DNA from: CAWEPK01 sp963835595
Lineage (GTDB): Bacteria; Desulfobacterota; Syntrophorhabdia; Syntrophorhabdales; WCHB1-27
Length of the DNA: 64,000 nt
Reading direction: 5' to 3'
NCBI GenBank assembly: GCA_963835595.1
Contig: CAWIGL010000002.1
Coordinates: 2,604,001 to 2,668,000 of the forward strand
Shown here: piece after piece, positions 1 through 9,760 of the stretch
Position numbering within the stretch: the stretch's first letter is position 1
How the letters are laid out: each line of letters begins with the position of its first letter
The notes under the pieces: generated by a model
What the model was told of the DNA's origin: nothing
The model's database searches: none
What the model saw: only the letters and a program-made list of their open reading frames with translations
Program-made: the position numbers and the translations under genes

Positions 1-2
1 TA

Positions 3-344
3 GGGGCGAAGCAGGACCCGGAGTTCGGCCCCGTCATCCTCTTCGGCCTGGGCGGTGTCTTCGTTGAGGTCATGGGCGACGTAACGAGCCGGGTGCTCCC
101 CATAGACGAAGAGGCGGCGCTGGAGATGATCGGGGAGATAAAGGGCGGGCGGCTGCTCGCCGGTTTCCGTGGCGCGCCCCCTTCGGATACGGAGGCCCTG
201 GCGAAGGCGCTGACCGCCGTCTCGCGTCTCATGATAGACCACCCGGAGATCGAAAACCTCGATATCAACCCCATCCGCGTCTTCCCGGAAGGCGGCGGCT
301 GCCTCGCCCTTGACGTGAAGATGGAGGTACGAAGCGGTTCATAA
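3..344 (+). CDS. Acyl-CoA synthetase (ADP-forming), C-terminal end (partial)
   Basis: The frame is open at the left edge, so only the last 113 residues are present. The stretch FGPVILFGLGGVFVEV followed by LDINPIRV near the end is typical of the ATP-grasp (beta) part of ADP-forming acetate/acyl-CoA synthetases. These interconvert acyl-CoA, ADP and Pi with acid, CoA and ATP. They usually serve energy conservation from acyl-CoA in anaerobes, or acyl-CoA formation. The missing 5' part would show whether the gene is a full alpha-beta fusion or a separate beta subunit. It ends at TAA, 168 bp before the PBP gene. The family call is firm; the substrate cannot be told from this piece. Confidence 0.8.
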   Translation, partial: GAKQDPEFGPVILFGLGGVFVEVMGDVTSRVLPIDEEAALEMIGEIKGGRLLAGFRGAPPSDTEALAKALTAVSRLMIDHPEIENLDINPIRVFPEGGGCLALDVKMEVRSGS

Positions 345-512
345 ACCGAACCTCTTGATTATGCGGACCTTTTGGGCTACAGTGATGGGCGCGGCCGGTT
401 CTGCGCGCAGGCCGGATGGGGCACGCGGGCCGAAAGCGAGACACGCCGGGCGGGCAGGTCAAGGAGCCATGATGACGGGCAGCGAGTCCCCGGCCGGCGG
501 CAGGCGATATCT

Positions 513-2694
513 TTGAAGAAGCGGATCCAGTTCTATCTTTTTCTCTTCCTGGCCCTTTCCCTGCTCTTTATGGGCGTCGGCTTCTATATCTTCCTCGTAA
601 CGGAGATACCTTCGGTTAAGGCGCTGAAGGACCTGACGAACAAGCCGGTAAGCACGATTTACGGCATAAACGACCAGGTGGTCTACGTCGTTGTGCCCGA
701 CAACAAAATATCCGTGCCGTACGGCAGGATACCCAGGTACGTTCGGGAGGCCTTCCTGGCTGCGGAGGACGCCGATTTCTTCAAGCACAGCGGGGTCGAG
801 ATAAAGAGCGTCGTCAGGGCGCTCTTCACGAACGTCATCCACGGGAGGGTCGTCCAGGGGGGGAGCACCATCACGCAGCAGGTCATAAAGGCCCTCATAC
901 TGGGGCCCGAGAAGAGCATGATGCGGAAGGTGCGCGAGGCCATCCTCGCTTACAGGCTGGAGATGTACCTGACGAAGCAGGAGATACTGAACGTCTACCT
1001 TAATAATATCTACATGGGGCAGGGGGTCTACGGCGTAGAGGCGGCGTCCCAGGTATATTTCGGCAAGCACGTCTGGGAGATCGACAGGGCGGAGGCCGCC
1101 CTGCTCGCGGGCATCGTCCAGGCGCCGGCGCGGTATACGCCGAAGCGCCACCCTGGGCTTGCGCGGATGAGACAGCTCTACGTGATCGACCAGATGTGGA
1201 AGAAGGGCTTCGTCGATACGCGCAAGAAAGACGCCATGCTCAGGGAACACACGAGGCTGACCCAGGACGACGGCATATTCGCGGACACCTATTTCAAGAG
1301 TGCAGTCTGCAAGTACGTTGAAGACAAGTACGGCAAGGGTATCTTTTCGAGGAGGGCGCTCAAGGTCTACGCTACGGTGGACCCGGGCCTGCAAAGGGCG
1401 GCGGAGGACGCGGTGAAGAGAGGACTCGCCCAGTACGACGAGCGGCGGGGCGAATACACGGTCGCATACCACCTCGACAAAAGGAGATGGGACGGCTTCA
1501 TGAAGACGGCCGACAGGGACCTGGCCCTCGTCCCCCTGACCCCAGGCGCAGCGTGCAACCTCCTCGTCTCGGAGAGGGTCGCGGCAGGCTATGCCGTTTT
1601 CGCCGGCACCCGCAAGGGGCTGCTCAAGATGACCGATTTCCGCTTCAGGCCCGGAGATGTCGTAAGGGGGATTTTCAACGGTGCGGACAAGAAAAAGCAG
1701 ATGCTCTTTACGCCGGTGAGAAGCTCCGGCATTGAGGGCGCCCTTATCTGCATGGACGCATCCAAGGGTTACATTTACGCAGTCGTCGGCGGAAGGGACG
1801 TGGAAAAAAGCCCTTATAACCGGGCGCTGGCCGCGAAGGTGCAGCCAGGCTCCGCTTTCAAGCCCTTTATTTACCTTGCCGCGCTGGAGAAGGGATACGA
1901 CATCGATTCGGTGATCCTAGACGAGCCTAAGACGTATGGCGGGGGCGTTTGGCAGGGCGTGGGTCCCGAAGAACTACGACGGCACGTACAGCGGCCCTAT
2001 CACCATCCGGGACGCGGTCGCTTACTCGAAGAACGCTGCCACAGTGCGCCTCCTGGAGTCTGTGGGCGTCGGCTCGGTCAAAAAGGTGCTCCGCGACGTC
2101 GGCATCGAGGAAGACGTGGAGGACGACCTTTCGATTGCCCTCGGCACCTCCAACCTGACCCTCCTCGACCTCGTGAAGGGCTTTTCCGCCTTTGCGAACG
2201 GGGGACAAAGGGTGAAGCCCTTCATGATAAGGCGGATCGAGGACAGTCTGGGGACTGTGCTGGAAGAGCATGGGACGGAGACGGCAAGGGCGATGGATGA
2301 AGATATCGCTTACAAGATGAACGTGCTGCTCAGGGGCGTTACGACTTACGGCACCGCAAAAGGCGCGAGCGCCCTCGGCTACCCCGTAGCGGGAAAGACG
2401 GGCACGACCAACAGCTTTTACGATGCCCTCTTCGTCGGGTATACCCCTCATATCTGCGCGGGGGTGTGGGCGGGGTTCGACCAGCGCACGTCGCTGGGGC
2501 GCGCGGAGAGCGGCGGCAGGGTGGCGCTGCCCATATGGATGAAGTTCATGGCGACTGCCCTTCACAGGTTCCCTCCGGACGATTTCGCGCCGCCGGCCCC
2601 GCCGTCCGACTCGACCGGCGCAAACCGGGAACCGGGGCAGCTCCCCGTTACGCCGTACGACTTCAGGCAAGCGACGAAAGTCCCCGCGTCATAA
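513..2694 (+). CDS. Penicillin-binding protein 1A (bifunctional), one frameshift
   Basis: A bifunctional peptidoglycan glycosyltransferase/transpeptidase anchored in the inner membrane. From a TTG at 513 it starts KKR plus a hydrophobic anchor (about residues 8-28). A GT51 domain follows, with catalytic Glu near residue 85 (AAEDADFF) and GGSTITQQ. The transpeptidase domain has SAFK (Ser near 447), YSKN and KTGTT (near 628). Frame is lost in the GGG at 1955-1957; dropping one G gives WVPKNYDGTYSGP and a 726-residue protein, normal for the family. The start is uncertain: ATGs at 469/472 have a strong AAGGAG but run in another frame and stop at 514-516, overlapping the TTG. A missing T in the run at 512-514 would fuse them. 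The long upstream frame from 372 does not look coding. Confidence 0.85.
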
Positions 2695-2754
2695 AACGAT
2701 CGAGGCACCAAGCGGTCCGCCTTTTGTCTTATCGCGGGAAGCGGCATTTTTTTC

Positions 2755-2783
2755 TTGACTGTATGCCGGGCGACTGGTAAAAC
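2755..2783 (+). promoter_or_regulatory. Candidate sigma70 promoter of the nuo operon
   Basis: TTGACT at 2755-2760, a 17-bp spacer and TAAAAC at 2778-2783 sit about 50 bp before nuoA. The -35 is 5/6 to consensus and the -10 is 4/6. It lies in the only sizeable gap before the operon, which supports it. Confidence 0.5.
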
Positions 2784-2835
2784 TAATGCGCTCCGTTGCC
2801 ATCTTACTGGCAGAATCGAGACGGAACCTATACAA

Positions 2836-3186
2836 ATGGAGTATGTCCCTATCCTGATAATGATCGCCCTCGCGGCGATCATCGCGGTCTTTATAGTCGG
2901 CGCCTCCTACGTGCTAGGCAACAGGACGCGCGCGAAGGTGAAGCTGTCGCCCTATGAGTGCGGCATGGTCAGCGTAGGACCTGCGCGCCGAAGGATGACG
3001 ATCCGGTATTATATCATCGCCATGCTCTTCCTCGTTTTCGACCTTGAGATACTCTTTCTCTACCCCTGGGCGGTCGTTACCAGGCGCCTGGGGCTATTCG
3101 GTTTCTGCGAGATGATCGTCTTCGTCGCCATCCTCTTCATCGGCTATATTTACGTGTGGAAGAAAGGTGCCCTCGAATGGGAATAG
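2836..3186 (+). CDS. nuoA: Complex I subunit NuoA
   Basis: A small membrane subunit of the respiratory complex I. The 116-residue protein has three hydrophobic segments and the family signature around LSPYECGM, in the loop near the quinone site between the first two helices. A longer frame opens upstream at 2755, but its extra residues come from the promoter region. ATG at 2836 gives the family-typical start (MEYVPILIM). It is the first gene of the operon and overlaps nuoB by 10 bp, implying translational coupling. No odd features. Confidence 0.95.
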   Translation: MEYVPILIMIALAAIIAVFIVGASYVLGNRTRAKVKLSPYECGMVSVGPARRRMTIRYYIIAMLFLVFDLEILFLYPWAVVTRRLGLFGFCEMIVFVAILFIGYIYVWKKGALEWE

Positions 3187-3677
3187 AGAAAAACGTAATA
3201 ATCACGACGGTCGATGACGTAGTCAACTGGGCGCGGAAGAACTCCCTGTGGCCCGTTACGTTCGGCCTCGCCTGCTGCGCCCTGGAGATGATTATCGCAA
3301 CGTCGGCCACGCACGACATGGCAAGGTTCGGGGCGGAGGTCTTCAGGCCGTCGCCGCGACAGGCAGACCTCATGATAGTCGCCGGGACCGTGACGAAGAA
3401 GATGGCGCCTGTAGTGCGCAGGATTTACGAGCAGATGCCGGAGCCCAAGTGGGTCATCGCGTACGGCGCCTGCGCTACGAGCGGGGGCATATTCAAGACA
3501 TACAGCGTGGTCCAGGGCGTTGACCAGATAGTGCCGGTCGATGTCTATATCCCCGGATGCCCCCCCAGGCCGGAAGGGCTGCTTGCCGGCCTCATCAAGC
3601 TCCAGGAGAAGATCGGGAAAGAGAGCATGTTCGAAGAGAACAGAAGACTCGTGACGCCGCCGGGGCGCGAGGCATGA
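3177..3677 (+). CDS. nuoB: Complex I subunit NuoB
   Basis: The peripheral-arm subunit that holds the terminal 4Fe-4S cluster N2, which passes electrons to quinone. The 166-residue protein carries the ligands at Cys33, Cys34, Cys99 and Cys128 (LACCALEM, YGACATSGG, PGCPPRPE). The ATG at 3177 lies inside nuoA; upstream codons in this frame are nuoA shadow. The gene ends in a 4-bp ATGA overlap with nuoC. Length and motifs are normal, so this arm looks functional even though the electron-input end of the complex is altered. Confidence 0.97.
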   Translation: MGIEKNVIITTVDDVVNWARKNSLWPVTFGLACCALEMIIATSATHDMARFGAEVFRPSPRQADLMIVAGTVTKKMAPVVRRIYEQMPEPKWVIAYGACATSGGIFKTYSVVQGVDQIVPVDVYIPGCPPRPEGLLAGLIKLQEKIGKESMFEENRRLVTPPGREA

Positions 3678-4198
3678 GCGGCGCTGGGGCGACAATCGCA
3701 AAGCTCCAGGCTGCATTCGGCGCCGCCCTGACGGTCGAACAGGCCGGCAGCCAGACGGCCGTGCTCGTAGGCAAGGAGAGGCTCCGCGAGGTGCTGCTTT
3801 TCCTTAAGGACGACGGCAGTCTTCTCTATTCGATGATGACCGACCTCTTCGCTGTGGACCGCTTCGGCGCTGCTCCCAGGTTCGAGGTTGCGTACCTTCT
3901 CAACTCGCTTTTGCTGAAGGAGCGCGTGCTCGTCAAGGTGCGCGTGGCTGAGGGCGAGTCCGTCCCCACGGTGAGCGACCTGTGGCGGGCGGCCGAGTGG
4001 CTTGAGCGCGAGGCGTACGACATGTTCGGCATCCGCTTCGAGAACCACCCGGACCTCCGCAGGATACTCATGGTTGAAGATTTCGACGGTTATCCCCTCC
4101 GAAAGGACTTCCCGACGGAGGGCTACGGGTTCGACAAGCCTTTCAAGGTTAGCCTGGAAGAGGGCGCGCCCGGCGGCGCAGCCGGCGAGACCGGATAA
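3674..4198 (+). CDS. nuoC: Complex I subunit NuoC
   Basis: The 30-kDa-type subunit that packs against NuoD in the quinone module. The 174-residue protein contains the family signature around the EREAYDMFGIRFENHPDLRR region and ends with KDFPTEGYG. It begins at the ATG that overlaps the nuoB stop (ATGA) and stops 2 bp before nuoD. NuoC and NuoD are separate here, not fused as in enterobacteria. Confidence 0.95.
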   Translation: MSGAGATIAKLQAAFGAALTVEQAGSQTAVLVGKERLREVLLFLKDDGSLLYSMMTDLFAVDRFGAAPRFEVAYLLNSLLLKERVLVKVRVAEGESVPTVSDLWRAAEWLEREAYDMFGIRFENHPDLRRILMVEDFDGYPLRKDFPTEGYGFDKPFKVSLEEGAPGGAAGETG

Positions 4199-4200
4199 AA

Positions 4201-5376
4201 ATGGCCGAAGAAAAGAAATATATGACGATAAACATGGGGCCGCAGCACCCCGCAACGCACGGCGTCCTACGGATCCTGCTGGAGCTCGATGGAGAGACCG
4301 TCGTCAAGGCTACGCCCTTCATCGGCTACCTTCACAGGGGCGTAGAAAAGCTCGCCGAGGCGCGGACGTACCACCAGGCCCTCACGTTGACGGACAGGCT
4401 CGATTACACGAACGGCCTCTCCAACAACCTGGCTTATTGCCTCGCCTGCGAGCGCCTTTGCGGCATCGAGGTGCCCAAGCGGGGCCGGTACCTGCGGGTG
4501 ATCCTGGCGGAGCTCCAGCGCATCGCCGCCCACCTCATCTGGATAGGCACGCACGCCCTCGACGTGGGCGCAATGACCTTGCTTTTCTACGCGTTCCGTG
4601 AGCGCGAGACGATCCTCGACGCGCTTGAGACCGTGACGGGCGCAAGGCTGACGCCCTCTTTTATAAGGATTGGCGGCCTCGCCAAAGACATTCCGCCCGA
4701 GTTCCCAGGCATGGTCAAGGCGTTCGTCGAGGACTTCCCCCGAAGGGTGGACGAGTACGAGACGCTCCTGACGGAGAACATCATCTGGCGCAAGCGAACG
4801 AGGAACATCGCCCGCCTGTCGAAAGAGGACGCCCTGAGCTACGGCGTTACGGGTCCGGTGCTCCGCGCCTCGGGCGTCTACTACGACGTGCGCAAGGCTT
4901 ACCCGTATTCATCGTATGAAGACTTCGACTTCGAGGTCCCGATGGGCGAGCGGGGCGACGTGTTCGACCGGTACGACGTGCGGGTGCGCGAGATGCGCCA
5001 GTCGAACCGCATCGTAGGGCAGGCGATAGAGCGGCTGCCGGACGGCCCCGTGAACGCGGACGCCCCAGGCATCGTGCCGCCGCCGAAAGAAGACGTGGAG
5101 CACGACATGGCCGCGCTCATCCGCCACTTCAAGCTGATGGAAGAAGGCTTCCGGCCTCCCGTCGGCGAGGCGTACGGGGCGGTCGAGTCGCCCAAGGGCG
5201 AGCTCGGTTTTTACCTCGTAAGCGACGGCACGAACAAGCCGTTCAGGTTCCGCATACGGCCGCCTTCGTTCATCAACCTGGGGTCCGTACCGAAGATGAT
5301 CGAGGGGCAGATGGTGGCCGACGTGATAGCGGCCATAGGGAGCGTTGATATAGTGCTCGGGGAGATAGACAGGTAG
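4201..5376 (+). CDS. nuoD: Complex I subunit NuoD
   Basis: The 49-kDa-type subunit, related to the large subunit of NiFe hydrogenases but without its metal site; with NuoB it forms the quinone pocket. The 391-residue protein starts with the hallmark MGPQHPATHG and has GYLHRGVEK and the conserved C-terminal PSFINLGSVPKMIEGQ block ending in the LGEIDR tail. It follows nuoC by 2 bp. The next gene starts 8 bp later where nuoE would be expected, and nuoE is absent. Confidence 0.97.
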   Translation: MAEEKKYMTINMGPQHPATHGVLRILLELDGETVVKATPFIGYLHRGVEKLAEARTYHQALTLTDRLDYTNGLSNNLAYCLACERLCGIEVPKRGRYLRVILAELQRIAAHLIWIGTHALDVGAMTLLFYAFRERETILDALETVTGARLTPSFIRIGGLAKDIPPEFPGMVKAFVEDFPRRVDEYETLLTENIIWRKRTRNIARLSKEDALSYGVTGPVLRASGVYYDVRKAYPYSSYEDFDFEVPMGERGDVFDRYDVRVREMRQSNRIVGQAIERLPDGPVNADAPGIVPPPKEDVEHDMAALIRHFKLMEEGFRPPVGEAYGAVESPKGELGFYLVSDGTNKPFRFRIRPPSFINLGSVPKMIEGQMVADVIAAIGSVDIVLGEIDR

Positions 5377-5384
5377 GATAGGCG

Positions 5385-7334
5385 ATGGCAGGCGTCCTTT
5401 TCAGCGTGTGGCAGGGGGAAGTCATAGACAACAGGGGCAGGCCGGAGGCGGAGTACGCAGTCCCCCAGAGGCTCGCCATACCCCCTGAGTTCTCCGAAGG
5501 AGAGCCGATAAGGGCCTTCATGGGCTGGGACGGCTTCGCGCTCCTCGACGCCGGCGTCGATATCGTGCGGATGTGCACCCGGTACGTCGAAGCGGTGCAG
5601 GCCGAGTCGTGCGGAAGGTGCGTCCCGTGCAGGGTCGGCACGCGCATCATACTCGATGTGCTGACAAGGATATGCGAGGGGCAGGGCAAAGATGGAGACA
5701 TCGACAGGATCGAGGGCCTTGCCTCCTACATCAAGGAAGGCTCGAAGTGCCAGATAGGGCAGACGGGCCTTGTGCCGCTCCTTGCGGCCCTCGCGCATTT
5801 CAGGAAGGCGTTCAATGAAGCCGTAAGGGAAGGGGCGAAGGGCGCACCCGGAAGCTACAGGGTGGCCGTGACTGCGCCCTGCATGAGCGCCTGCCCGACG
5901 AAGCTGAAGATACCGACTTATATAGAAGAGATTGCTGAAGGGAAGCCGTCCAGCTCGCTTGCCGTCATCAGGCAGGACACCTGCCTTGCCGGGACGCTCG
6001 GCCGGGTCTGCGTGAGGCCCTGCGAGTCGAATTGCAGGCGGGCGAATATCGACGAGGCGATCTCGATCAAGTACCTCAAGCGGTTCGCCGCGGACTACGA
6101 GCTCGACAAGGAAAAAGTGCGCCCCGTCCCGAAGGCGGCGAAGCAGGACAAGAAGGTCGCCGTCATAGGCGCCGGCCCCGCCGGTCTTTCGGTCGCTTAC
6201 TACTGCGCCCGGATGGGATACGGAGTGACGCTCTTCGAGCGCCTCGGCGAGCCTGGCGGCATGGCGGCAGTCGGCATCCCCGATTACCGCCTTCCGAGGG
6301 GCATCCTCGGTTTCGAGGCGTCCATGCTGGCCGACCTCGGCGTCGAGATGAGATACGGCACAATGGTGGGGAAGGACATCGGCCTATCCGAGATCGCCGA
6401 GGGCTATGACGCCCTGTTCATAGGCGTGGGCGCGCACAACAGCTCCCCGATGGGCGTGGAGGGCGAGGACAGGGGATATAAGGGCTTCATCACCGGCGTC
6501 AAGTACCTCCTCGATGTCAACATGGGGAAGGACCCGTACCCCGAAGGCAAGAAGGTAGTCGTCGTCGGCGGCGGCAACGTCGCGATGGACTGCGTCCGCT
6601 CCTCGTTCCGCATAGGCAAGCCGGATGTAAACCTCGTCTACAGGAGGACGAAGGCGGAGATGCCTGCGGACCACGTAGAGATACACGACGCGGAGGAAGA
6701 AGGGGTCAAGTTCCATTACCTCTGCAACCCCACGCGGATCATCGCCAACCAGGGCAAGGTGATCGCAGTCGAGTGCATCAGGATGGAGCTGGGCGAGCCT
6801 GATAAGAGCGGCAGAAGGAGGCCGGTCCCCATACCGGGCTCCGAGTTCGTGCTGGAGACGGACATTCTTATACCTGCAATCGGCCAGGCGGTCGATCTTT
6901 CGTTCCTCGATGCCGGGCTGGGCGTCCAGGTGACGAAGTGGAACACCGTGCTGGTCGATCAGGAGACGTTCGAGACGAGCCGTCCTGGGGTCTTCGCGGC
7001 GGGCGATTGCGAGACAGGCCCCGATGTCCTCGTGCGGGCGTGCGGCAACGGCAAGAGGGCCGCATGGAGGATCGACCAATATTTAAAAGGGGAGGCTCGC
7101 GCGCCCTCCGAGAGGGAGCGGTTCGACAGCCTCTTCGGAAAGATAAAGGTCTATCAAAAGGACGAGAATTTGGGCATTGCGGGCGGCCGGCGGCGCGCGG
7201 AGCTGCGGATGCTGCCGCCTGAGACGAGGAAGTGGAGCTTCGACGAGGTCGAAGAGGGTTTCCGGGTGGACGAGGCCACAAGAGAGGCATCAAGGTGCCT
7301 GCGCTGCTGGCGCATCGGCATGGTGGCCGTTTGA
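5385..7334 (+). CDS. NuoF C-terminal Fe-S domain fused to a GltD-like FAD/NAD(P) oxidoreductase
   Basis: A chimera in the nuoE-nuoF position. Residues about 45-140 match the C-terminal 4Fe-4S domain of NuoF, with cluster N3 ligands Cys76, Cys79, Cys82 and Cys122 (SCGRCVPC, KCQIGQT). The NuoF FMN and NADH-binding domain and its SLBB domain are missing. Residues about 155-645 match the GltD/DPD/NfnB type: a cysteine-rich helical Fe-S domain (Cys166 to Cys217), a FAD site GAGPAG at 262-267, an NAD(P) site GGGNVA at 395-400, and a terminal CLRC. The likely role is feeding electrons from NAD(P)H, or exchanging with ferredoxin, into complex I through FAD rather than FMN. That is inference. The frame is intact over 649 residues. 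Confidence 0.88.
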   Translation: MAGVLFSVWQGEVIDNRGRPEAEYAVPQRLAIPPEFSEGEPIRAFMGWDGFALLDAGVDIVRMCTRYVEAVQAESCGRCVPCRVGTRIILDVLTRICEGQGKDGDIDRIEGLASYIKEGSKCQIGQTGLVPLLAALAHFRKAFNEAVREGAKGAPGSYRVAVTAPCMSACPTKLKIPTYIEEIAEGKPSSSLAVIRQDTCLAGTLGRVCVRPCESNCRRANIDEAISIKYLKRFAADYELDKEKVRPVPKAAKQDKKVAVIGAGPAGLSVAYYCARMGYGVTLFERLGEPGGMAAVGIPDYRLPRGILGFEASMLADLGVEMRYGTMVGKDIGLSEIAEGYDALFIGVGAHNSSPMGVEGEDRGYKGFITGVKYLLDVNMGKDPYPEGKKVVVVGGGNVAMDCVRSSFRIGKPDVNLVYRRTKAEMPADHVEIHDAEEEGVKFHYLCNPTRIIANQGKVIAVECIRMELGEPDKSGRRRPVPIPGSEFVLETDILIPAIGQAVDLSFLDAGLGVQVTKWNTVLVDQETFETSRPGVFAAGDCETGPDVLVRACGNGKRAAWRIDQYLKGEARAPSERERFDSLFGKIKVYQKDENLGIAGGRRRAELRMLPPETRKWSFDEVEEGFRVDEATREASRCLRCWRIGMVAV

Positions 7335-7347
7335 GCTTGGCGGATAG

Positions 7348-9759
7348 ATGATGGTGCGGCTCACTATAGACGGGAAAACGGTAGAGACGGCCGAGGGCAG
7401 GACGATACTCGAGGCGGCCAGGGAGAACGGCATCTATATCCCTACGCTCTGCTACCACGCGAACCTGCTCTCCATAGGCTCCTGCCGCATCTGCATTGTC
7501 GAGGTCGAGGGGTACGCAAACCCTATGGTCTCGTGCCAGACGGCCGCCCAGGAAGGGATGTCCGCCCGCACCCGGTCCGACAGGCTCTTTTCGATGAGGC
7601 GGGACTACCTGAAGCTCCTCCTTGCTTACCACCCCCTCGACTGTCCTATCTGCGACGCGGGCGGCGAGTGCGACCTCCAGGACCTCGTCTTCGCCCACGG
7701 GATCGAGAAGGCCGACCTCTCCGTCGCGAGAAGGAAGAAGGTCGAGGGCTACGCGACGCCGCTTATCAAATACTTCGAGAACCGGTGCGTCCTCTGCCTG
7801 CGCTGTATCCAGGCGTGCAGGGAGGTCTCCGGCAGGCACGTCCTCGACCTCGTCGAGACGGGCATAGACGCGCGGATGGCGCCCACGAACGGCCGCAACT
7901 GCATCTCCTGCGGCGAATGCCTCTTCGTCTGCCCGGTAGGCGCGCTGACTGAGAGCTTAAGCCCCGTGAAGGCACGGCTGTGGCAGGTCGAGCGCCATTT
8001 TACGACGTGCCCCCACTGCGGCTTCGGCTGCACCTTCGAGCTCGACGTGCGGGACGGCGATTACGTCACTGACGTCATCCAGGACGTAAAAGATATGCCG
8101 AACCACGGCTCGCTCTGCGTCATGGGCAGGTTCGGCTACGATTTCGTCAACCATGAGGCGCGCATCGACAGGGCGAGGGCCGGCGATGCGGACCTTGGCG
8201 ACGATGCGACGACTGCAGCCCTGGGGCGCCTGCGGGCAATCGACGCCGAAGGCAAGGGGATCGGCTTCATCGTCTCGCCCAGGGCCACGAACGAAGAGAT
8301 ATTCCTTGTAAAGGAGATCGCCGGCCGCTTCAAAAAGGGCGCGATTGCCACCTCCGCCTCCTATCACACGGGAAGGGTGTGGGAGGCGTACCGGAAAAAG
8401 GGCCTTTCCTATGCTTATGATTACGGCCGTCTTATGGATGCGGACCTCATAATCGTCGCCGGGGCAGACCTGCTCTCGAACAACCACGTCTTAGGCGACA
8501 GGGTGAGGGACGTCTATAAGCTCAAAGGGAGCAGGATCATCGTGATCGGCCCTGCGCCTACGGCCTTATCGAACCTTGCAGACAGCCGCTTGAAAGTTTT
8601 CCCCGGCGGAGACGCAGCCCTTTTCCGCGCGTTCGACGGCTGGCTGGCCCAGCGACTCCCTGACGGCTGCCGCCCGGAGTCGCGCGTCGAGGACGTGGAG
8701 CGGGCGCTGCGGGAGGCGGGTGTCGATGGGCACGAATTCGAGCGCGCCTGTGCTCTCATCGGCAAGGCGACCGATGTGGCGGTGATCTTCGGCTCCGGGA
8801 TAAGCGCGTCCCAGGCGAGCCTCGATGCCCTCCTCGATTTCGCTGCGCGCCTCGGCACGGACAAAAAAGGGCTCCTCATGCCGGTGGCGAGGGCCGCCAA
8901 TGCGGTAGGGGCGGCCTCCATCCTGGACGGCGCCGCCGCTGCGCCGCACGATCTCCTCGCCGACGTGTCCGTATCCGCGCTCTTCCTTTATGAAGAAAAC
9001 CCCCTGCGGTACACGGGCGCGGCTTCAGCCGCCGCGATAGGAGCAAAAGATTTCGTCCTGGTTTGCGACGCCCTCCCGACGACCGTCATGGAGCACGCCC
9101 ACATGGTCGTCCCGACCGGCGTCTTCACGGAGAAGGAAGGCACGTTCTTCGCGGGCGACGGGGCGATCAGGCGGCTTTCCCGCGCTACGCACTGCGAGGC
9201 GCAAAGCGCGTACCCAGGCTTTACCTTCCTGTCGGGGCTGCTTGCCGGGCTGGGCGGTCCTTCCTTCCGCGCGCCCCATGATGTGACGGCATACATGCGG
9301 GAAAAAGGCCTTATCTGCGAGAGGGGAGGTAGGGAAGAGACGCCTGCGCCTGCGCCGGCAGGGGCGGCCGCACCGGGCCAGGCCCCACCGGGCGGCGCAA
9401 TGCCCGCCCCCGCAAGCGGCGGCTATATCCTCGTCATGAGGGACATCTTCAGCAACCACCACCTGGCCGACAGCGAGATCTATTCCAAGGGCGTTGCCGC
9501 AGTCTACCGGCACCCCGGCTACCCGGTCTCCGAGGACAAGCTGTTCATGTCGTCGGCGGACGCGGCGGCAATGGGCCTGTCGGAAGGGGATGTAGTGCAG
9601 GTCTCGTCGAAAAGCGGGGCAGTCGTGAAGCCCCTCTCCATCAAGGAGGGCTTAAGGCAGGGCGTGCTCGAATATATCGTCTTCAGGGACCGCAAAGAGG
9701 CGTCGGGCCTCATGGAAGCCCCGGCAAAGTGGGTCGAGGTAAGGGTGCATAAAGGGTGA
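7348..9759 (+). CDS. nuoG: Complex I subunit NuoG
   Basis: The large Fe-S subunit that wires electrons from the input module to NuoI. The 803-residue protein has a 2Fe-2S site (Cys35, Cys46, Cys49, Cys63), the His-ligated cluster site (His95, Cys99, Cys102, Cys108), a two-cluster ferredoxin domain (CVLCLRC, CISCGEC) and a molybdopterin-oxidoreductase-type Fe-S motif (CPHCGFGC). A molybdopterin-like fold follows that is probably cofactor-free. A Pro/Ala-rich linker near residues 660-690 precedes a C-terminal beta-barrel domain. ATG 7348 is followed by a second ATG; either could be used. It lies 13 bp after the NuoF/GltD chimera, its presumed electron donor. Confidence 0.95.
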   Translation: MMVRLTIDGKTVETAEGRTILEAARENGIYIPTLCYHANLLSIGSCRICIVEVEGYANPMVSCQTAAQEGMSARTRSDRLFSMRRDYLKLLLAYHPLDCPICDAGGECDLQDLVFAHGIEKADLSVARRKKVEGYATPLIKYFENRCVLCLRCIQACREVSGRHVLDLVETGIDARMAPTNGRNCISCGECLFVCPVGALTESLSPVKARLWQVERHFTTCPHCGFGCTFELDVRDGDYVTDVIQDVKDMPNHGSLCVMGRFGYDFVNHEARIDRARAGDADLGDDATTAALGRLRAIDAEGKGIGFIVSPRATNEEIFLVKEIAGRFKKGAIATSASYHTGRVWEAYRKKGLSYAYDYGRLMDADLIIVAGADLLSNNHVLGDRVRDVYKLKGSRIIVIGPAPTALSNLADSRLKVFPGGDAALFRAFDGWLAQRLPDGCRPESRVEDVERALREAGVDGHEFERACALIGKATDVAVIFGSGISASQASLDALLDFAARLGTDKKGLLMPVARAANAVGAASILDGAAAAPHDLLADVSVSALFLYEENPLRYTGAASAAAIGAKDFVLVCDALPTTVMEHAHMVVPTGVFTEKEGTFFAGDGAIRRLSRATHCEAQSAYPGFTFLSGLLAGLGGPSFRAPHDVTAYMREKGLICERGGREETPAPAPAGAAAPGQAPPGGAMPAPASGGYILVMRDIFSNHHLADSEIYSKGVAAVYRHPGYPVSEDKLFMSSADAAAMGLSEGDVVQVSSKSGAVVKPLSIKEGLRQGVLEYIVFRDRKEASGLMEAPAKWVEVRVHKG

Positions 9760-9760
9760 G

